In this document: positions 22,601 to 33,421 of the stretch, one piece after another
Numbering within the stretch: the first letter of the stretch is position 1
Layout: every line of letters starts with the position of its first letter
Assembly (NCBI GenBank): GCA_029449245.1
Contig: JANATF010000008.1
Span: forward strand, 620,001 to 684,000
Reading direction: 5' to 3'
From: Mortierella alpina
Taxonomy: Eukaryota; Mortierellomycota; Mortierellomycetes; Mortierellales; Mortierellaceae
DNA length: 64,000 nucleotides
Notes under the pieces: generated by a model
Seen by the model: only the letters and a program-made list of their open reading frames with translations
What the model was told of the DNA's origin: nothing
Database searches by the model: none
Made by a program: the position numbers and the translations under genes

Positions 22601-23833
22601 TCAAGTAAAATGCGACTTTTTGTCAAAGCAGAGTCGTTTTGAGGCGACATGACGACGGAGACCATCCTGCCTCGAGAACGACTTGTTGCATCTTTGACAC
22701 GAGAACAACCGGACGCTCTTGTGTTTGGAAGCCTCATGGCGCTGCAAGTCATGACGGCGCATAAACGCTTGGTCACACTCTGGGTTTGAGCAGACAAAGG
22801 GCCGTTGTCGATCGGGGTTGTGGGTCATCTCGTGCGAGTCTCGGTTGAAGCGGCGGTCAAAGCTACGTCCACATCCGGGATGGCTGCATGAGTAGAGAGA
22901 TCGGCCCTTTTTGGAGGCTTCGGATTGCGGCTTGCGCTTGGTGCCAGGGAGGGCATGCAGAGGTTGCAGGTGAAAGTGATCGGGGTCTTCTCCTTCGTCT
23001 CCGTCTTCGTCGTCTTCATCGTCTTCACCTTCGTCTTCAGCATCGTCGTAGTGATCGGACTCTAGGCTGTCGCCAATGGTGAATGCGAGAGATGGGGTTG
23101 TATCGGATAGAATCCGACGTTCGTATGAGCTGGCTGGGTTTACTGGGTTTGCTTGTAGGACGTTCGAAGTCGACCGTTGGGGTGATGAAGTTGCAGCAGA
23201 GTCCATTGATCTTGAAAGGTGTGTCTGTTGTTGGACAATGGTAGCTGTTTGACTTTCTGGGCTGGTGCTGGTGCTGGTGCTTGTGCTTAGCTGCTGATGG
23301 GTTTTGAGCAGTGAGTCGATGACGGCAGAAGCATTGTTCGCAAACGGCGCGGCTGAGGTACGATGTGGGACTCTTGGAGTATCCGTTCTCGCTCTTTGTT
23401 CGTCTTCTATCAGTTCTTCTTCCTTGGCCATTGTGTCAAGAAGGTGTGAGGAGGAGGAGGAGGAGGAGGAGTCGGGTTCTGATTTAAAGATATGGGTTGA
23501 GTGCTGCGGCGAGAAGGCTGAACGGTCGTGGACTGAAAGGACTTGGTTGGTGATACGGAAGTTGCTGTTGCTGTTGGCCATGACGGTTCCGTGTACAGGT
23601 GAACTAGGCGCAGGGGGCGCGCGCGGTGAAGGGACATCGTGGTTGATATTGGTGATGATCATGGACATGGAAAGCAAGGCATCGAGAGCGTCTACTTCGG
23701 CGGGATCGGCTGGAGGAGTCAGAGTCGAGGCGGGGCCTGCGGCTGGTTCTGCCTTGCGCCTTGAGTGGATGCTGAGTATGGGGCCAGTGGCATTGCTGGC
23801 GGAGGGAGAATGGGAGCTAAGCAGGAGAGTCAT
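22601..23833 (-). CDS. C2H2 zinc-finger transcription factor
   Basis: Intronless in the visible frame, 410 aa from the ATG at 23833. The frame stays open further upstream but has no earlier ATG in a good position. The first ~300 residues are low in complexity (Ser/Thr/Pro/Ala runs), followed by an acidic stretch before the fingers (YDDAEDEGEDDEDDEDGDEG). Three carboxy-terminal C2H2 fingers follow: CSHPGCGRSFDRRFNRDSHEMTH, then CSNPECDQAFMRRHDLQRH, then CQRCNKSFSRQDGLRRH. The SFSRQDGLRRH end resembles Crz1/Com2-type fungal factors, but no specific orthology can be claimed. The DNA target is unknown. Confidence 0.85.
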   Translation of the reverse strand: MTLLLSSHSPSASNATGPILSIHSRRKAEPAAGPASTLTPPADPAEVDALDALLSMSMIITNINHDVPSPRAPPAPSSPVHGTVMANSNSNFRITNQVLSVHDRSAFSPQHSTHIFKSEPDSSSSSSSSHLLDTMAKEEELIEDEQRARTDTPRVPHRTSAAPFANNASAVIDSLLKTHQQLSTSTSTSTSPESQTATIVQQQTHLSRSMDSAATSSPQRSTSNVLQANPVNPASSYERRILSDTTPSLAFTIGDSLESDHYDDAEDEGEDDEDDEDGDEGEDPDHFHLQPLHALPGTKRKPQSEASKKGRSLYSCSHPGCGRSFDRRFNRDSHEMTHNPDRQRPFVCSNPECDQAFMRRHDLQRHEASKHKSVRLFSCQRCNKSFSRQDGLRRHVASKRLCFDKKSHFT

Positions 23834-24526
23834 GGGGCGCAGATGCGAGGCCGTTTGCAGCGGGGAGACAGCGGATGTGTGGACAGGGCGTGGACAGGAA
23901 GGACAGGCAAGGTGTGGGCGCAACAGTATCTATCGAATGGCAGTTGGTAGCGAGACACTGAGACGATGATGAGTGCGGGGTGATGAAGGTGTCGAGTCGA
24001 GTCTAAGCATCTCGCAGTGGGTGTCTCGTCTGTTTGGCACGGCAGAAGCAGTCCCACCTGCGGCGCAAATTACCCTTGCTGCGCTACCCTTCAGTCTTAA
24101 GCATAGGGGGCTCCGCTAGTGAGCCTGGCTCAAGTGTCAGGGTCCGCAGGAGGGGTCGCGTCCAGGCAACCGCATTGCCATTATAGCGCGCAGTCGTTTG
24201 TTGGCGTCTTCAAAGGACTACTCTCCAAAGAGAAATAGGATCGTACTTCAGCGTGCATACACAGCGACCAGGACGCACTTTGCTATCGATTGGTTTTACA
24301 CGTCCTCAGCAAAGTATCGGTTTCATGGTGTGAAGGTCTTTTGATCGTTCAGTTCAAACCGGGCTACACAATATGTATCATAAAAGCGAGAGCGAACTAT
24401 GCCTTGGAGGGAAGGGACAGCAAAAAGGAAAAAAAAGATGAGGATCGGACCTCGGGCGAAGCTCAAAAGGCAGTCACGAGCCGTCTTTTGGCCGAAGCTA
24501 AGATGGTCAAACTTGTCCTTCCCGCA
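23834..24526. other. Upstream region of the C2H2 gene
   Basis: About 690 bp, covering the upstream flank of the leftward C2H2 gene and the 3' flank of the promethin-like gene. A short frame at 24290-24541 (+) overlaps the end of that gene antisense and has no features. Confidence 0.5.
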
Positions 24527-25218
24527 CTACTGAAACGATGAGGGCTGGGCCTTCTCGGCGCCTCTCTCAAGCGTCTGCTGGACTTCGCGTCTTTGGCCTC
24601 CTACCCAGATGGCTCCGACAAAATACATGGTGATTAGGTAACAAACATGGGCGACCAGTGCGGTCAGACCCAGACCACCAGACACCAGCAGGACCACTCC
24701 CAGAGCTGGAAACAGAAACGCTGACCCGAACACTGCAAACCCACCCTACAGATGGGTAAGATGGATAGATGGATGGATGGATGGATGGATGGATGTGGGG
24801 AAGGGAAAGTGAGGTGAGATGCGGTATATCAGTTTCGCGATCCTCGCCTGAACAACTGGGACTGATCCAAGCTCAAAGAAAGCTCATCACAGCACACTAG
24901 AATGAAGCACGTTTTCTTTACCTCAACGATAGTGAACGCGAGTCCTCCGACTATCAGACAGCCCAGGGTAATCATGGTCATGAATCCCAGGAAGCAAGTA
25001 ACAGGGATGGCACTGAGGGCTCCAAAGCTCACAAGTGCAACCTTGAGAACCATGGGGGACTGATGGTACTTTTGTCGGCCATATCGTACCACGGGTACCA
25101 CGTAGTTCTGGACGATGCCTGACTGTTTGACCGAGGCAAGCGCAGCCTGCGTCGACTCTGTGACCTTGACGGAGGTGTCCTCCATCACTTCATGTGCGGA
25201 CAGGCCTGAAGATGACAT
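24527..25218 (-). CDS. Promethin/LDAF1-like lipid-droplet membrane protein
   Basis: 171 aa from exons 25218-24922 and 24745-24527. A short soluble amino part with an amphipathic look (MSSSGLSAHEVMEDTSVKV) precedes four closely packed hydrophobic segments separated by Gly-rich turns (LVSFGALSAIPVTCFLGFMT, then MITLGCLIVGGLAF, then FLFPALGVVLLVSGGLGLTA, then a last one ending in CYLITMYFVGAIWV). Length and this hairpin-pair layout fit promethin/LDAF1 (TMEM159) and the yeast LDO proteins, seipin partners at ER-lipid droplet contacts. That assignment rests on topology and composition, not a diagnostic motif. The frame is open upstream to 25398 with another ATG, so a 60-residue longer start is possible. 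The intron holds an ATGG repeat (24761-24796). Confidence 0.6.
24761..24796. repeat. (GATG)n tetranucleotide repeat
   Basis: About nine GATG/ATGG units within the intron of the promethin-like gene, with one interruption. Confidence 0.85.
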
Positions 25219-25587
25219 TGTTGTGGGTGGTACAAGATTATGGTTGCGGCTGGTTGGGATACGTTCTTGATCTGTGGTGAGTAAAGCGAAGTGCCGTCGG
25301 GTGTGCAAACGAGCAGGGAGGAAGAAGGCACGAAATGAGCGGGAAACAGGTGCAGTCAAGACAGGCGTGGCATACGTTGGAGAGGATATGGGTGGCATGT
25401 GCTTTGATCAATCATCATCATAAAACTCTTGGGTGATGGAGACACGGGTGCTGTTCTCTCACTAATGCCATGGTCGATGAGGTTGGCATATGGGTATTTT
25501 TCAATTCTGTATCGTAACCATCATCATACTTGACAAGTCTACGCGGCTGCGATTGCAAGGCTCTTATTGGCACCTTCACTCACGTCT
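25219..25587. other. Intergenic, HbrB gene to promethin-like gene
   Basis: 369 bp between two leftward genes. It contains short ATCATC runs and no gene. Confidence 0.5.
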
Positions 25588-26536
25588 CTACTGAATCGGC
25601 TGTCCTGGTTGTGTTTGTGCTGGTACTTGTGTTGGGACGTACTTCTTCTCCAGCCCAATAAACCCTCCGCGATTCCCGCGCCTCGTAAATTGCTTCCAAT
25701 TCGACTTGAGGCGATTAGATACTTTCTCCATTGATAGCTGCTGGGTATCCCCTGATTGAATTGAAGTCAGCACAAATGTCATCTGTAGCATCCTCGAGGC
25801 TGTATCCGCTACAGGAATCGAAGCGTCAAAGTCGATAAATAGTTTTGCAAAGACCTCTATAAGGAGCAATGAAAGCAAATGGATCAATATTAGAGACTTT
25901 GACAGGAACAGGATAGGCGGCCTTGACAGCAAACTAAGGCGTCCATCATCGCTTCAATTACTTTCGAGTCGGTCAATCATGGGCAAAATGACCAAGTCCC
26001 GAAATCCAGTCAAAGCCATAGTCCGCACGCTCTCAGGCTCTGAATCCTCGTAACATCTGTCTGCATCCGTCAAGTTCATGGTCTTTGGGCTTGCTGCGAC
26101 CGTCCCATTCGTGATGGTGACACTGCTCTCTAAACCCCCTGTGCTTAATGAGCCCAATGCACCGTTGCTGGCATTATTCAGGGTCGACACAAACACCCCT
26201 GAGCTGGCTCCATTGTTGCCACTGCCTCCTCCAATTGTCTTGCGTGTGATTTTTTTGGCATGATTGTATTTCAGGTCCACCTGAAGCGGCAGAAAGACGC
26301 CCTCGAAATACGGGAGCACAGTTCCGAAAAAGAAGGACCACACCTCAACCAGACGCGAGACCAGCTTCTCATCCGGAACATCTCCCAGCTTTGCATTGAG
26401 CGTCAGCATCCCGTTTTTCAAGAGTTCGTTAATCTCATCGCATAGTTGGAACGCGGTTCTAGTTAGAAGGCATCGTCTAGTGAAATCGTGGAGAAAGTTG
26501 AATATTAGTGAGAGTCAATGAGTGGGCAAGTACAAT

Positions 26537-26581
<45 letters not shown>

Positions 26582-27901
26582 AGAGGCATGTGGTAGCAGT
26601 GATTACCGAACGAGATCGTTGAGGTCCTCTATGGCTCCCGTCAGACCCTGCCCATTAAAGAGCGTCAGCACCTTGATGCACAATGCCTGCCAAACATCTT
26701 CCGTGGCGTGACCCTGTGCCATTTCTCTGGCCATCACTTTTGCATCCAAACTCGAGTGATTGTTTCGGGAAAACGTGGGCGAGGCCAGATAATGGTGGTG
26801 TGGGACGACGCCTGTTAGAGGCGTCGACATGTTGCTTGTTGAAGAGGAGTAGGTCCTGTCAGTCGATGCGGAGCCAATTCCGCCAGGTGACAGCTGCTGC
26901 TTTTTGGTATTGATGGACGACAAAGGGTTGCTTCCACTGCCGCTGCCTGATTTTTTCATCTTGCTGCTGCCGCTGTTATGGCCGTTAGAGGACGAGGCTG
27001 AGAACATGTCTCCATGGGATTTGGCAGCACGCTTGGATCCCGGGTATAATTTCATTCCCGTCGCAGGAAGAGTTTCGGTGAGGAAGTTTGCAGACATGCC
27101 TCCAAACGTGTGCTTTTCCTTCTTTGGCTTCGTCTGTGTTTGCTGCTGCTGCTGCTGGGTCTGCTGTGGTAGGTGCGACTGCTGCTGCAGGCTTGGTGTG
27201 ACTTGAGAAAGATGGACAGGCGAAGATAGCTTGGCGGAAGATGACAGTCCTACATTGGTGCTACTGCTGGTGGGCGTCACCATCGGAAACATATGGATCC
27301 GCGTCGGTGGCGAGGACCAGTTTGAAGGGATGGCTCCCACAGGAGAATCCGGAGCGCCTTGGTCGTCCGTTGTCTCGTTTGGGCTGGAGAGAAATGTTGA
27401 TCCTTGACTCTCTGGTAGGTTGGTGGTGTTTGCACGGAGACCAGGGTTTCCTTCAAGCGTAGTTGTGCTGGTCATCGCGCTGTCTGTCTGCGAATGCTGT
27501 TGGTATGGGTACTGTGGCTGGCTGTGCGTGTTGCTCTCGCTTGGCGTCCTGCTGTTCATGACCAAACTCTGCTGGCTGTTGCTACTTATGGTCCTGCTGT
27601 GGCTCACGCTCCCCATAGACGAGTACAGCGCATTGTCAACGTTGTGATGGTTGCGGTGAATAAGCCCTAGGATGGACTCACCACTGGGATGCTGCTGGTG
27701 GAGAGGCAGCGATCCCGACGATGAGAAGGACGATGCGGACGTCGAGTTGAGGCTGTGTGGCGAGCCCTGCGGCAGAAGCTCATTGTTGTGAGCCAGGGCC
27801 ATGGCCAGTGACGGGTCGCGGATGCCAGGCACCGATGCGAGCGAGTCGACTGATGCCAAGACTGAGCTGTGGCTGGACATTGACTTTGCTGTGGAGTTCA
27901 T
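25588..27901 (-). CDS. BIT61: TORC2 subunit, HbrB/Bit61 (PRR5/Protor) family
   Basis: 692 aa from exons 27901-26607, 26476-25962 and 25856-25588. The first ~400 residues are Ser/Asn/Gln-rich with polyQ and probably disordered. The HbrB domain begins near VWQALCIKVLTLFNGQGL and runs through EDLNDLVRRCLLTRTAFQL and ELLKNGMLTLNAKL. Then comes the diagnostic WSFFFGTVLPYFEGVFLPLQ, an inserted Asn/Gly/Ser loop, and FRDLVILPMIDRLEK. It closes with MLQMTFVLTSIQSGDTQQ and RRGNRGGFIGLEKKY. The family binds TORC2 and supports its signalling to AGC kinases, actin and the plasma membrane. The second intron must use the acceptor at 25857: the nearer AG gives the wrong phase, whereas this one restores a continuous domain. 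A GA repeat sits in intron 1. Confidence 0.88.
26540..26585. repeat. (GA)n repeat in HbrB intron 1
   Basis: About twenty GA units, interrupted near the right end. Intronic. Confidence 0.85.
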
Positions 27902-28517
27902 GGATACAGTAGGAAAGGGTCAGGAGAAGACCAGCAAGAGGCTGACCGATGCTGCTTGGGTGGATGGTTGGATGGATGGCAGAATAGCAGCAGACGGTAG
28001 ACTGACGACAAAGTTGAAAATTGAGAGAAGTCTATGGCAGCTGCACATGTCACGTGTGCGCTGGTTACGAGTATAACGATGATCAAGCGGGACCATAACC
28101 GGCATGCAAAAAGCTACGGTGGGTCAGGATAACCGGCAGCACACATACACCCATCGCTTGACGTCCTCGCTGCTCGACAGGCGGCAAATATGCTCCGTAA
28201 GTGCGGCGCTTGGGTCACTGACCAAGGGCCAGGAGGTCGTTGTTCAAGGGGGAGGGGACGGGCCGAGTGGGAGGGAAGCAAGTAGGGAAGTAGGGACAGC
28301 AGAGGATGATTAACAACTTGCTGCCAATGCGTCTGTCTTCTCCTTCTCTTCTTTCTTCTTGCTCCTCCCTCTTTGCCTTCTCTACTCGCTCTCCTCTCGC
28401 AACATCCCTCAGCACCGCCCCATTCTGCCACGTATCAAAAACACGAGTCGCATCCCCGCCTCCTCAAGCCTCCTCAAGATAAGCACTAGTCCAACATACA
28501 CAAGCTCTACAACCGCA
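27902..28517. promoter_or_regulatory. Divergent promoter, HbrB / Rab11
   Basis: 616 bp between divergent starts. The Rab11 side ends in a C/T-rich stretch (28330-28390). The HbrB side has a GGATG run near 27959-27978. No gene seen. Confidence 0.5.
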
Positions 28518-29502
28518 ATGGCAGACGAGTACGATTTCCTCTTCAAGATTGTATTGATTGGTACGCTGACTCTTACTTCCGCGTGCCGTCTTCACCATCC
28601 CACTTGAATGGTGGATGGATCGAGTTGAATGTGGCATGAAGGTTTGAACAAGCTAAACCATTACACTAACTTTATCTCTTCTCTACAACACGCATATCTG
28701 TAGGTGAGAGCAGTGTTGGCAAGACCAACATCCTCTCACGCTTCACGCGAAACGAGTTTACGCTCGAGTCAAAGTCTACGATAGGCATCGAGTTCGCCAC
28801 CCCACAGTCCATTGAGATCGAAGGCAAAGTCATCAAGGCCCAAATCTGGGATACAGGTAGGGTTGCGAGCCGGCAGGGCATCTTGCTTTTGTGTTTTGGC
28901 GTCGCCTAGTAACATACCATACTTCTACCATTAACTTTTGAAATGCGGGGTATACATAGCTGGCCAAGAGCGCTATCGTGCCATCACCGCTGCTTTTTAT
29001 CGTGGCGCTGTCGGGGCATTATTGGTATACGATATCAGTAAGCTTTCAACATTTCAAAGTCTCGAGCGTTGGCTCTCGGAGCTGAGGGAACATGCCGACA
29101 ATAGCAGTGTGATCATGTTAGTCGGAAACAAGAGCGATCTTAAGCATCTTCGTGCTGTTCCCACAGAGGAAGCCAGGGTAAGAACCGCTTCTATACTGGC
29201 AAACCAGTTGGCTGTCACCCTTGCTGTCCATCCATCCATTGATTTGACCATCGTTTTCGACTTTTGATCCTGATGGATAGCTATTCGCCGAGAAGAACAA
29301 TTTACTCTTTTTGGAGACATCGGCGCTTGATGGCACCAACATCGGCACTGCTTTCACGGAAGTCATTGCGGAGATCAGCAGAGTGATGCCGACACCGGCG
29401 CCTTCAAACGGCGGACAAGGAGGAGTCAAACCGCCTCGAGGAAAGGTCATTCAGACTCTTGATCCTGCCAAGGAGAAACAGGCAAGAGGTGGATGCTGCT
29501 AG
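28518..29502 (+). CDS. RAB11: Rab11/Ypt31-type small GTPase
   Basis: 211 aa from exons 28518-28560, 28704-28856, 28960-29177 and 29281-29502. It directs recycling-endosome and late-Golgi to surface traffic. The five G motifs are intact: GESSVGKT (residues 15-22), the effector loop STIGIEFAT (Rab11-specific in place of the Rab8 form), [18 protein letters not shown] and ETSALDGTN. The hypervariable tail ends GGCC for double geranylgeranylation. Intron 1 splits the P-loop glycine codon. The stop is 116 bp from the stop of a convergent gene. Confidence 0.97.
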
Positions 29503-29618
29503 TGAAAACCCCACGAACCATCCTACGTGCCACAATATAAACGTGGCAATTTCTCAACGGACTATCCTTGCTACTATGTGAATAAACAGCGCCTTTATTG
29601 ATGATCGGCATTCTATAA
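29503..29618. terminator. Overlapping 3' ends, Rab11 / DUF4286-like gene
   Basis: Between the two stops lie AATAAA at about 29581 for the rightward transcript and TTTATT at about 29594 for the leftward one. The two poly(A) signals are within 15 bp, and each transcript probably runs into the other gene's 3' UTR. Confidence 0.6.
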
Positions 29619-30174
29619 TTAAACAACGCTCATGGTGCGTCGACTAGTGACCAAAAACTCAAAGCGCTCCTGCTCTGCAGAGGCAACCTCAGGCTGGCTC
29701 GTCTTGAGATACTCGTCAAGATCCTCCTGAGAGGCGATCACATAGTGGACAGTCATGTATGTCTTGGCATCGCCCTCCTCGGACAACCAATGGAGACCAT
29801 CTAAAGCCGACAAGAGCATTAGGATGAGGTGGTTTGATAATGGGTTAGAGATAATGGGTCTGCTGTGTCAGGGGCGGGCACCGATCCAGGTGTGCAGACT
29901 ATAAAACGTACATGGCTTGGGCTGACGGAACACCACGGATGAAATGAACCCTGGAATGGTGCGTACTTGAGTCTGAGTTGTCCACAAGGCATACCATGTC
30001 AGCATACTTGGAATGACATACATCGTCATACAATGAATCCAATTTCACTTGAAGATAATCCCCTTTTACCTTTGTGAAGCCTCGGAGCCAGTCAATATAC
30101 TCGTCCGCCTTTTCTCTTGGGACAGACAGGTTGACCTCGTAAATCAAGGTACCGGTGCTATAGCTGTCGGACAT
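29619..30174 (-). CDS. Small DUF4286-like protein, 115 aa
   Basis: Exons 30174-30070, 29972-29912 and 29800-29619, all in phase. The strand TLIYEVNLSVPREKADEYIDWL, the middle IPGFISSVVFRQP and the late YMTVHYVIASQEDLDEYL, then FLVTSRRTMSVV, follow the ferredoxin-like pattern of the DUF4286 family (a short protein opening with a YEVNL strand). Function of the family is unknown to me. The middle exon is only 61 nt and read-through of intron 1 is frame-breaking, so an automatic caller could easily miss it. No targeting signal is seen. Confidence 0.8.
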
Positions 30175-31479
30175 GTCGGGATGCTGGGATTAGGCGGAAA
30201 TGCGAAGGGTAATTGGGTATTGAATGCGATGGCAGTTTGTTTGTTGCCGTGGGAATGGTGCTGCTGTGAATGCGTAGAGGAATGTACACCCAAAGGGGGA
30301 GAGAGGGAGAGAGAGAGAGAGTGAGTGAAAAACAGACCAAAAAAATAAAAAATAGTTGACGACTGCTCTTGCAGGGGCGGGATCCAAAAAGTGGGTCTTC
30401 ATCGGGCGGGGCCCCAAAAGCGGGTGAGGGCTCGTCCGTTTCGGACATTGTCGTCCTCCTAAAGCATCAGGCGCAGCAGACGAATAAGCCCTTGGCTATC
30501 TGGCTCCTCCCGCTCTCGTGCCTGTGCGACTGCACCGTTGCTGCGCTAGATGACACAGTTTTTTTTTGCCCACTGGTATGCAGCATGCGGCTATTTTTTT
30601 GCAGAGTGACACAGACAACGTGGGGCGGGGAGGGAGTACAGCTGTCGCTTTCAAGGGCGTGCTCAATTCAATCAATCAATCAAGCGGAGTCAATCCTCGT
30701 CCAATTGCTCAGGTACACTTCGTGACAGAACACATGCAATGCATACATCGTCATGGGTAATCCCAACAGCAAACACCGTCATTGTAGGTCCCTGGCATCC
30801 ATAGACCAAATCATTCTGATCCGGACCCGGATCCTGGTCAGGAGCAGCGCCATGCCATGTTCTGGTTTGTGTCAAGGATCATGGACAAACAAGCAGAACA
30901 CGGCCTAAGGGCGTTTTTTTTTGAGCCTTTCTACTGCCAGGATCACGATCCTAGACAGCGGGGAACATGATGATCAGGCACTGCCACTACCGCGCAAGCT
31001 TCGTTAACGACAATAGATCGTAGGCACAAGACGAGTCTCCCTTTTACCGTTTTGCTTGCGCAGTACTCGCAGTGGGAGTACCATGAGAGGCAGACTCTAC
31101 ATAATGCACTTGTCGTCATTGGTCTCAAAGACATGGAGAAGGAAAATGGCGCGCACGGGCGCAGCGTCATTGGGGCGGCTGGATTCATCCGTGTGCTACC
31201 AAGAGAGCCATAAAAGGCCAATCGCGGTCTTCTCTTTTCCCCTCTACAACCTGCCCAACGTCCTTGTTTCTTTGCACCTTTGTCCCTTCTCTGCACAACA
31301 CACCAACACACCCCCTCTCAACTCCTTTTGTAACAGCTCATTTCACTCTGCCTGCTAGACCCTTTCATTCCCTTGTCCGCATTTCTGCTCCTCAGCATCC
31401 ATACCCATTTCCACACTCATTCCCTAACTCGCTAAGCTCAATTAGCTCAAACACCGCAAAGATCGCTATACAGTCCATC
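30175..31479. promoter_or_regulatory. Divergent intergenic region, 1.3 kb
   Basis: Upstream of both the DUF4286-like and DUF1769 genes. It contains a GA tract (30299-30322), a (CAAT)n run near 30668-30681, short T runs and a C-rich leader before 31480. No convincing gene; frames at 30943-31311 (-) and 31056-31358 (+) overlap antisense without motifs. Confidence 0.5.
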
Positions 31480-32944
31480 ATGGTCAAGCTTCGTGTCCGC
31501 GTCGGGGGGTCTTACACCGACCTGCTCATCGTCAACTGCAACGACGAGCTCCATCCAATAGAGTTCGACTCGCCAGAGTTCAAGGGCCGTGCTGTCATCC
31601 GCATCAAAGACTTTGGTAAGGAAATATACAGCCAAGCTCTTGCGCCTATGTGCCTGACCCTTACTAACAGGCACTTACTCTCGCCTTCTCCGCATCCCCC
31701 TTCTCCCGCAGTGGGCATTACAAACGATGGCACAGAACCTATCCACAACTCTGAGTATTTCAAGGGCCACAACCGTCGGTTCTCCATTCAGGTAGGTTGT
31801 ACTTTTGTTTGAAGTTGTATGAACGCTCTACTAGCTTGACAAGTAAGAGTCTGAGAGAACAAGACGCCATCACTGGATGGGCTTGTCAACTTAGTAAACC
31901 CGGTACTGTAAATTGATTCCAATATTATTTTGTCTGTTTCCTCTGTCTCTTTCCTTGAGTTAGGTTGAAGGACGATTCAAGCGTGAATGGGAGGGCGAGC
32001 AAGTGTACTTTGGAACTGACTTTGACCGTTCCGTAGAACTGCCTCAAGGATTCGAGACAATGCTCAGGATTGCCAGATACATTGACCCTGTCGTCAGGAC
32101 ATCGTTGACCAAGGATGGCCAGCCTTGGATCCTAAGTCCCCTCGTGTCTTCTATAAACACCATGGCAGCATGGCGCCCTCAGGATGCCAATCTTCCGTCA
32201 CCGCCGCTCACACCTCGACACTCTGCCGACATTGCTCGGAACACCAATACGAGTGAATCGAGCTCCATGTGGGGGTTCCTAGGCAAGCTCAAACGCGGCA
32301 ACCGAGGTTCTGCCGGTAGTGTGGCCAGCAATACTTCACAGGAATTTAACAGCAGCCAACCGAACTCTGCCAGTAACTCGAGCGAGCATCTGGATTCTCT
32401 TGCACAGGATTCCAATTCTAGTCGCCATCTTAGCCATCGTTTCATCAATGGTTCGACTCTTCAACACTCACACAAGACTGAGCCATCCTCATTGTCAGTA
32501 TCGTCCGCCTCAAGCGACAGGACCAGCACAACCGCCATGACGCCAGCGACAACCGCGTCAAGCAATGTGGAAACTGCTGATCAGGAAGACAAAAAGGGCG
32601 GTGATCTTGATGTGGATGGTTCAGACACGCCATTAGGCATGTGGCGCCAACATATTGACGAGGACACCACTTTCTTTATGCCTGACAAGGCCAGCATGAC
32701 AACGCCTCAACGCCGTAAGCATTTTCAGACTGATGAAGCCAGGAAGCAGTTTACATTCAAACCGGAGCTGGTTCACGGCTTTGAGTTTTTTTCACCTCAT
32801 ATGGACTTTAATACGTTTGACATCCGTATGGGCCTCAGTATGAACATCCGCAAGTACCTTTTGGATCAGCCCGTTCGGTACACCTGTCGCACCCTGGATG
32901 GAAGCACTGTTTTTTGGGCTGTACAGTTTGAGCTTGTCGATTGA
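31480..32944 (+). CDS. DUF1769 family protein
   Basis: 398 aa from exons 31480-31615, 31712-31791 and 31964-32944. The family signature is visible at the front: MVKLRVRVGGSYTDL, then DFVGITNDGTEPIHNSEYFK, then RRFSIQVEGRFKREWEGEQV and YFGTDFDRSVELPQGFETML. It also appears at the end in FFSPHMDFNTFDIRMGLSMN and the closing VRYTCRTLDGSTVFWAVQFELVD. The two conserved parts are separated by about 160 residues rich in Ser/Asn/Thr, probably disordered. The second half fits a lipid- or membrane-associated fold, but the family has no function I can state. No signal peptide or membrane segment. Confidence 0.88.
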
Positions 32945-33421
32945 GTTCTTTGAACTCTACCTTTAGACGATTACCCTATAAAGTCTTCTCCATATAGGTT
33001 ACACACAGACTATGGAAGTAGCTTTTTGTTGACGGAACTTTCGGGTCGGCTGGCCTGCAGGGAAGTGTTTTATTGTAGATCGCGGGCGTGGCGAGCATCC
33101 GCGAAAGCATGCGGGATTGAGCAGAGCTGGTTAGGCTGCCATCATCAAGACTCTTCAGTCTCGCTTCATCATTCTATCAGGTCAGCGAATGCGAGGGGCA
33201 TGTGTAGGTGTCACTCACGCGCTCGGCCCTGCTGTGATGTTTGTGTGTGTATTTTGGCTCTTCCTTGTTGGTTGATGTCATGCACTCTTTCTTTCGCAGC
33301 TTGTCTCCGCGCACACTCCTCCCTGCTCCGTCTTCCTTTTTGTACTTTACGCAACTCAACGTCCTCCCTCGCCCAGTCCCTCCCGCAATTGGAGATCACT
33401 CCTCGCCCTCGTTAGTATTCA
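32945..33421. other. Intergenic, DUF1769 to F-box gene
   Basis: The 3' flank, then about 200 bp of promoter/leader ending in C/T runs. No gene seen. Confidence 0.5.

Noticed and set aside
25853-25932. Nearer acceptor for the last HbrB intron, giving a Leu-rich hydrophobic segment
   Set aside because: It is out of phase and would insert a hydrophobic stretch into the HbrB domain. The acceptor at 25857 restores both phase and domain.
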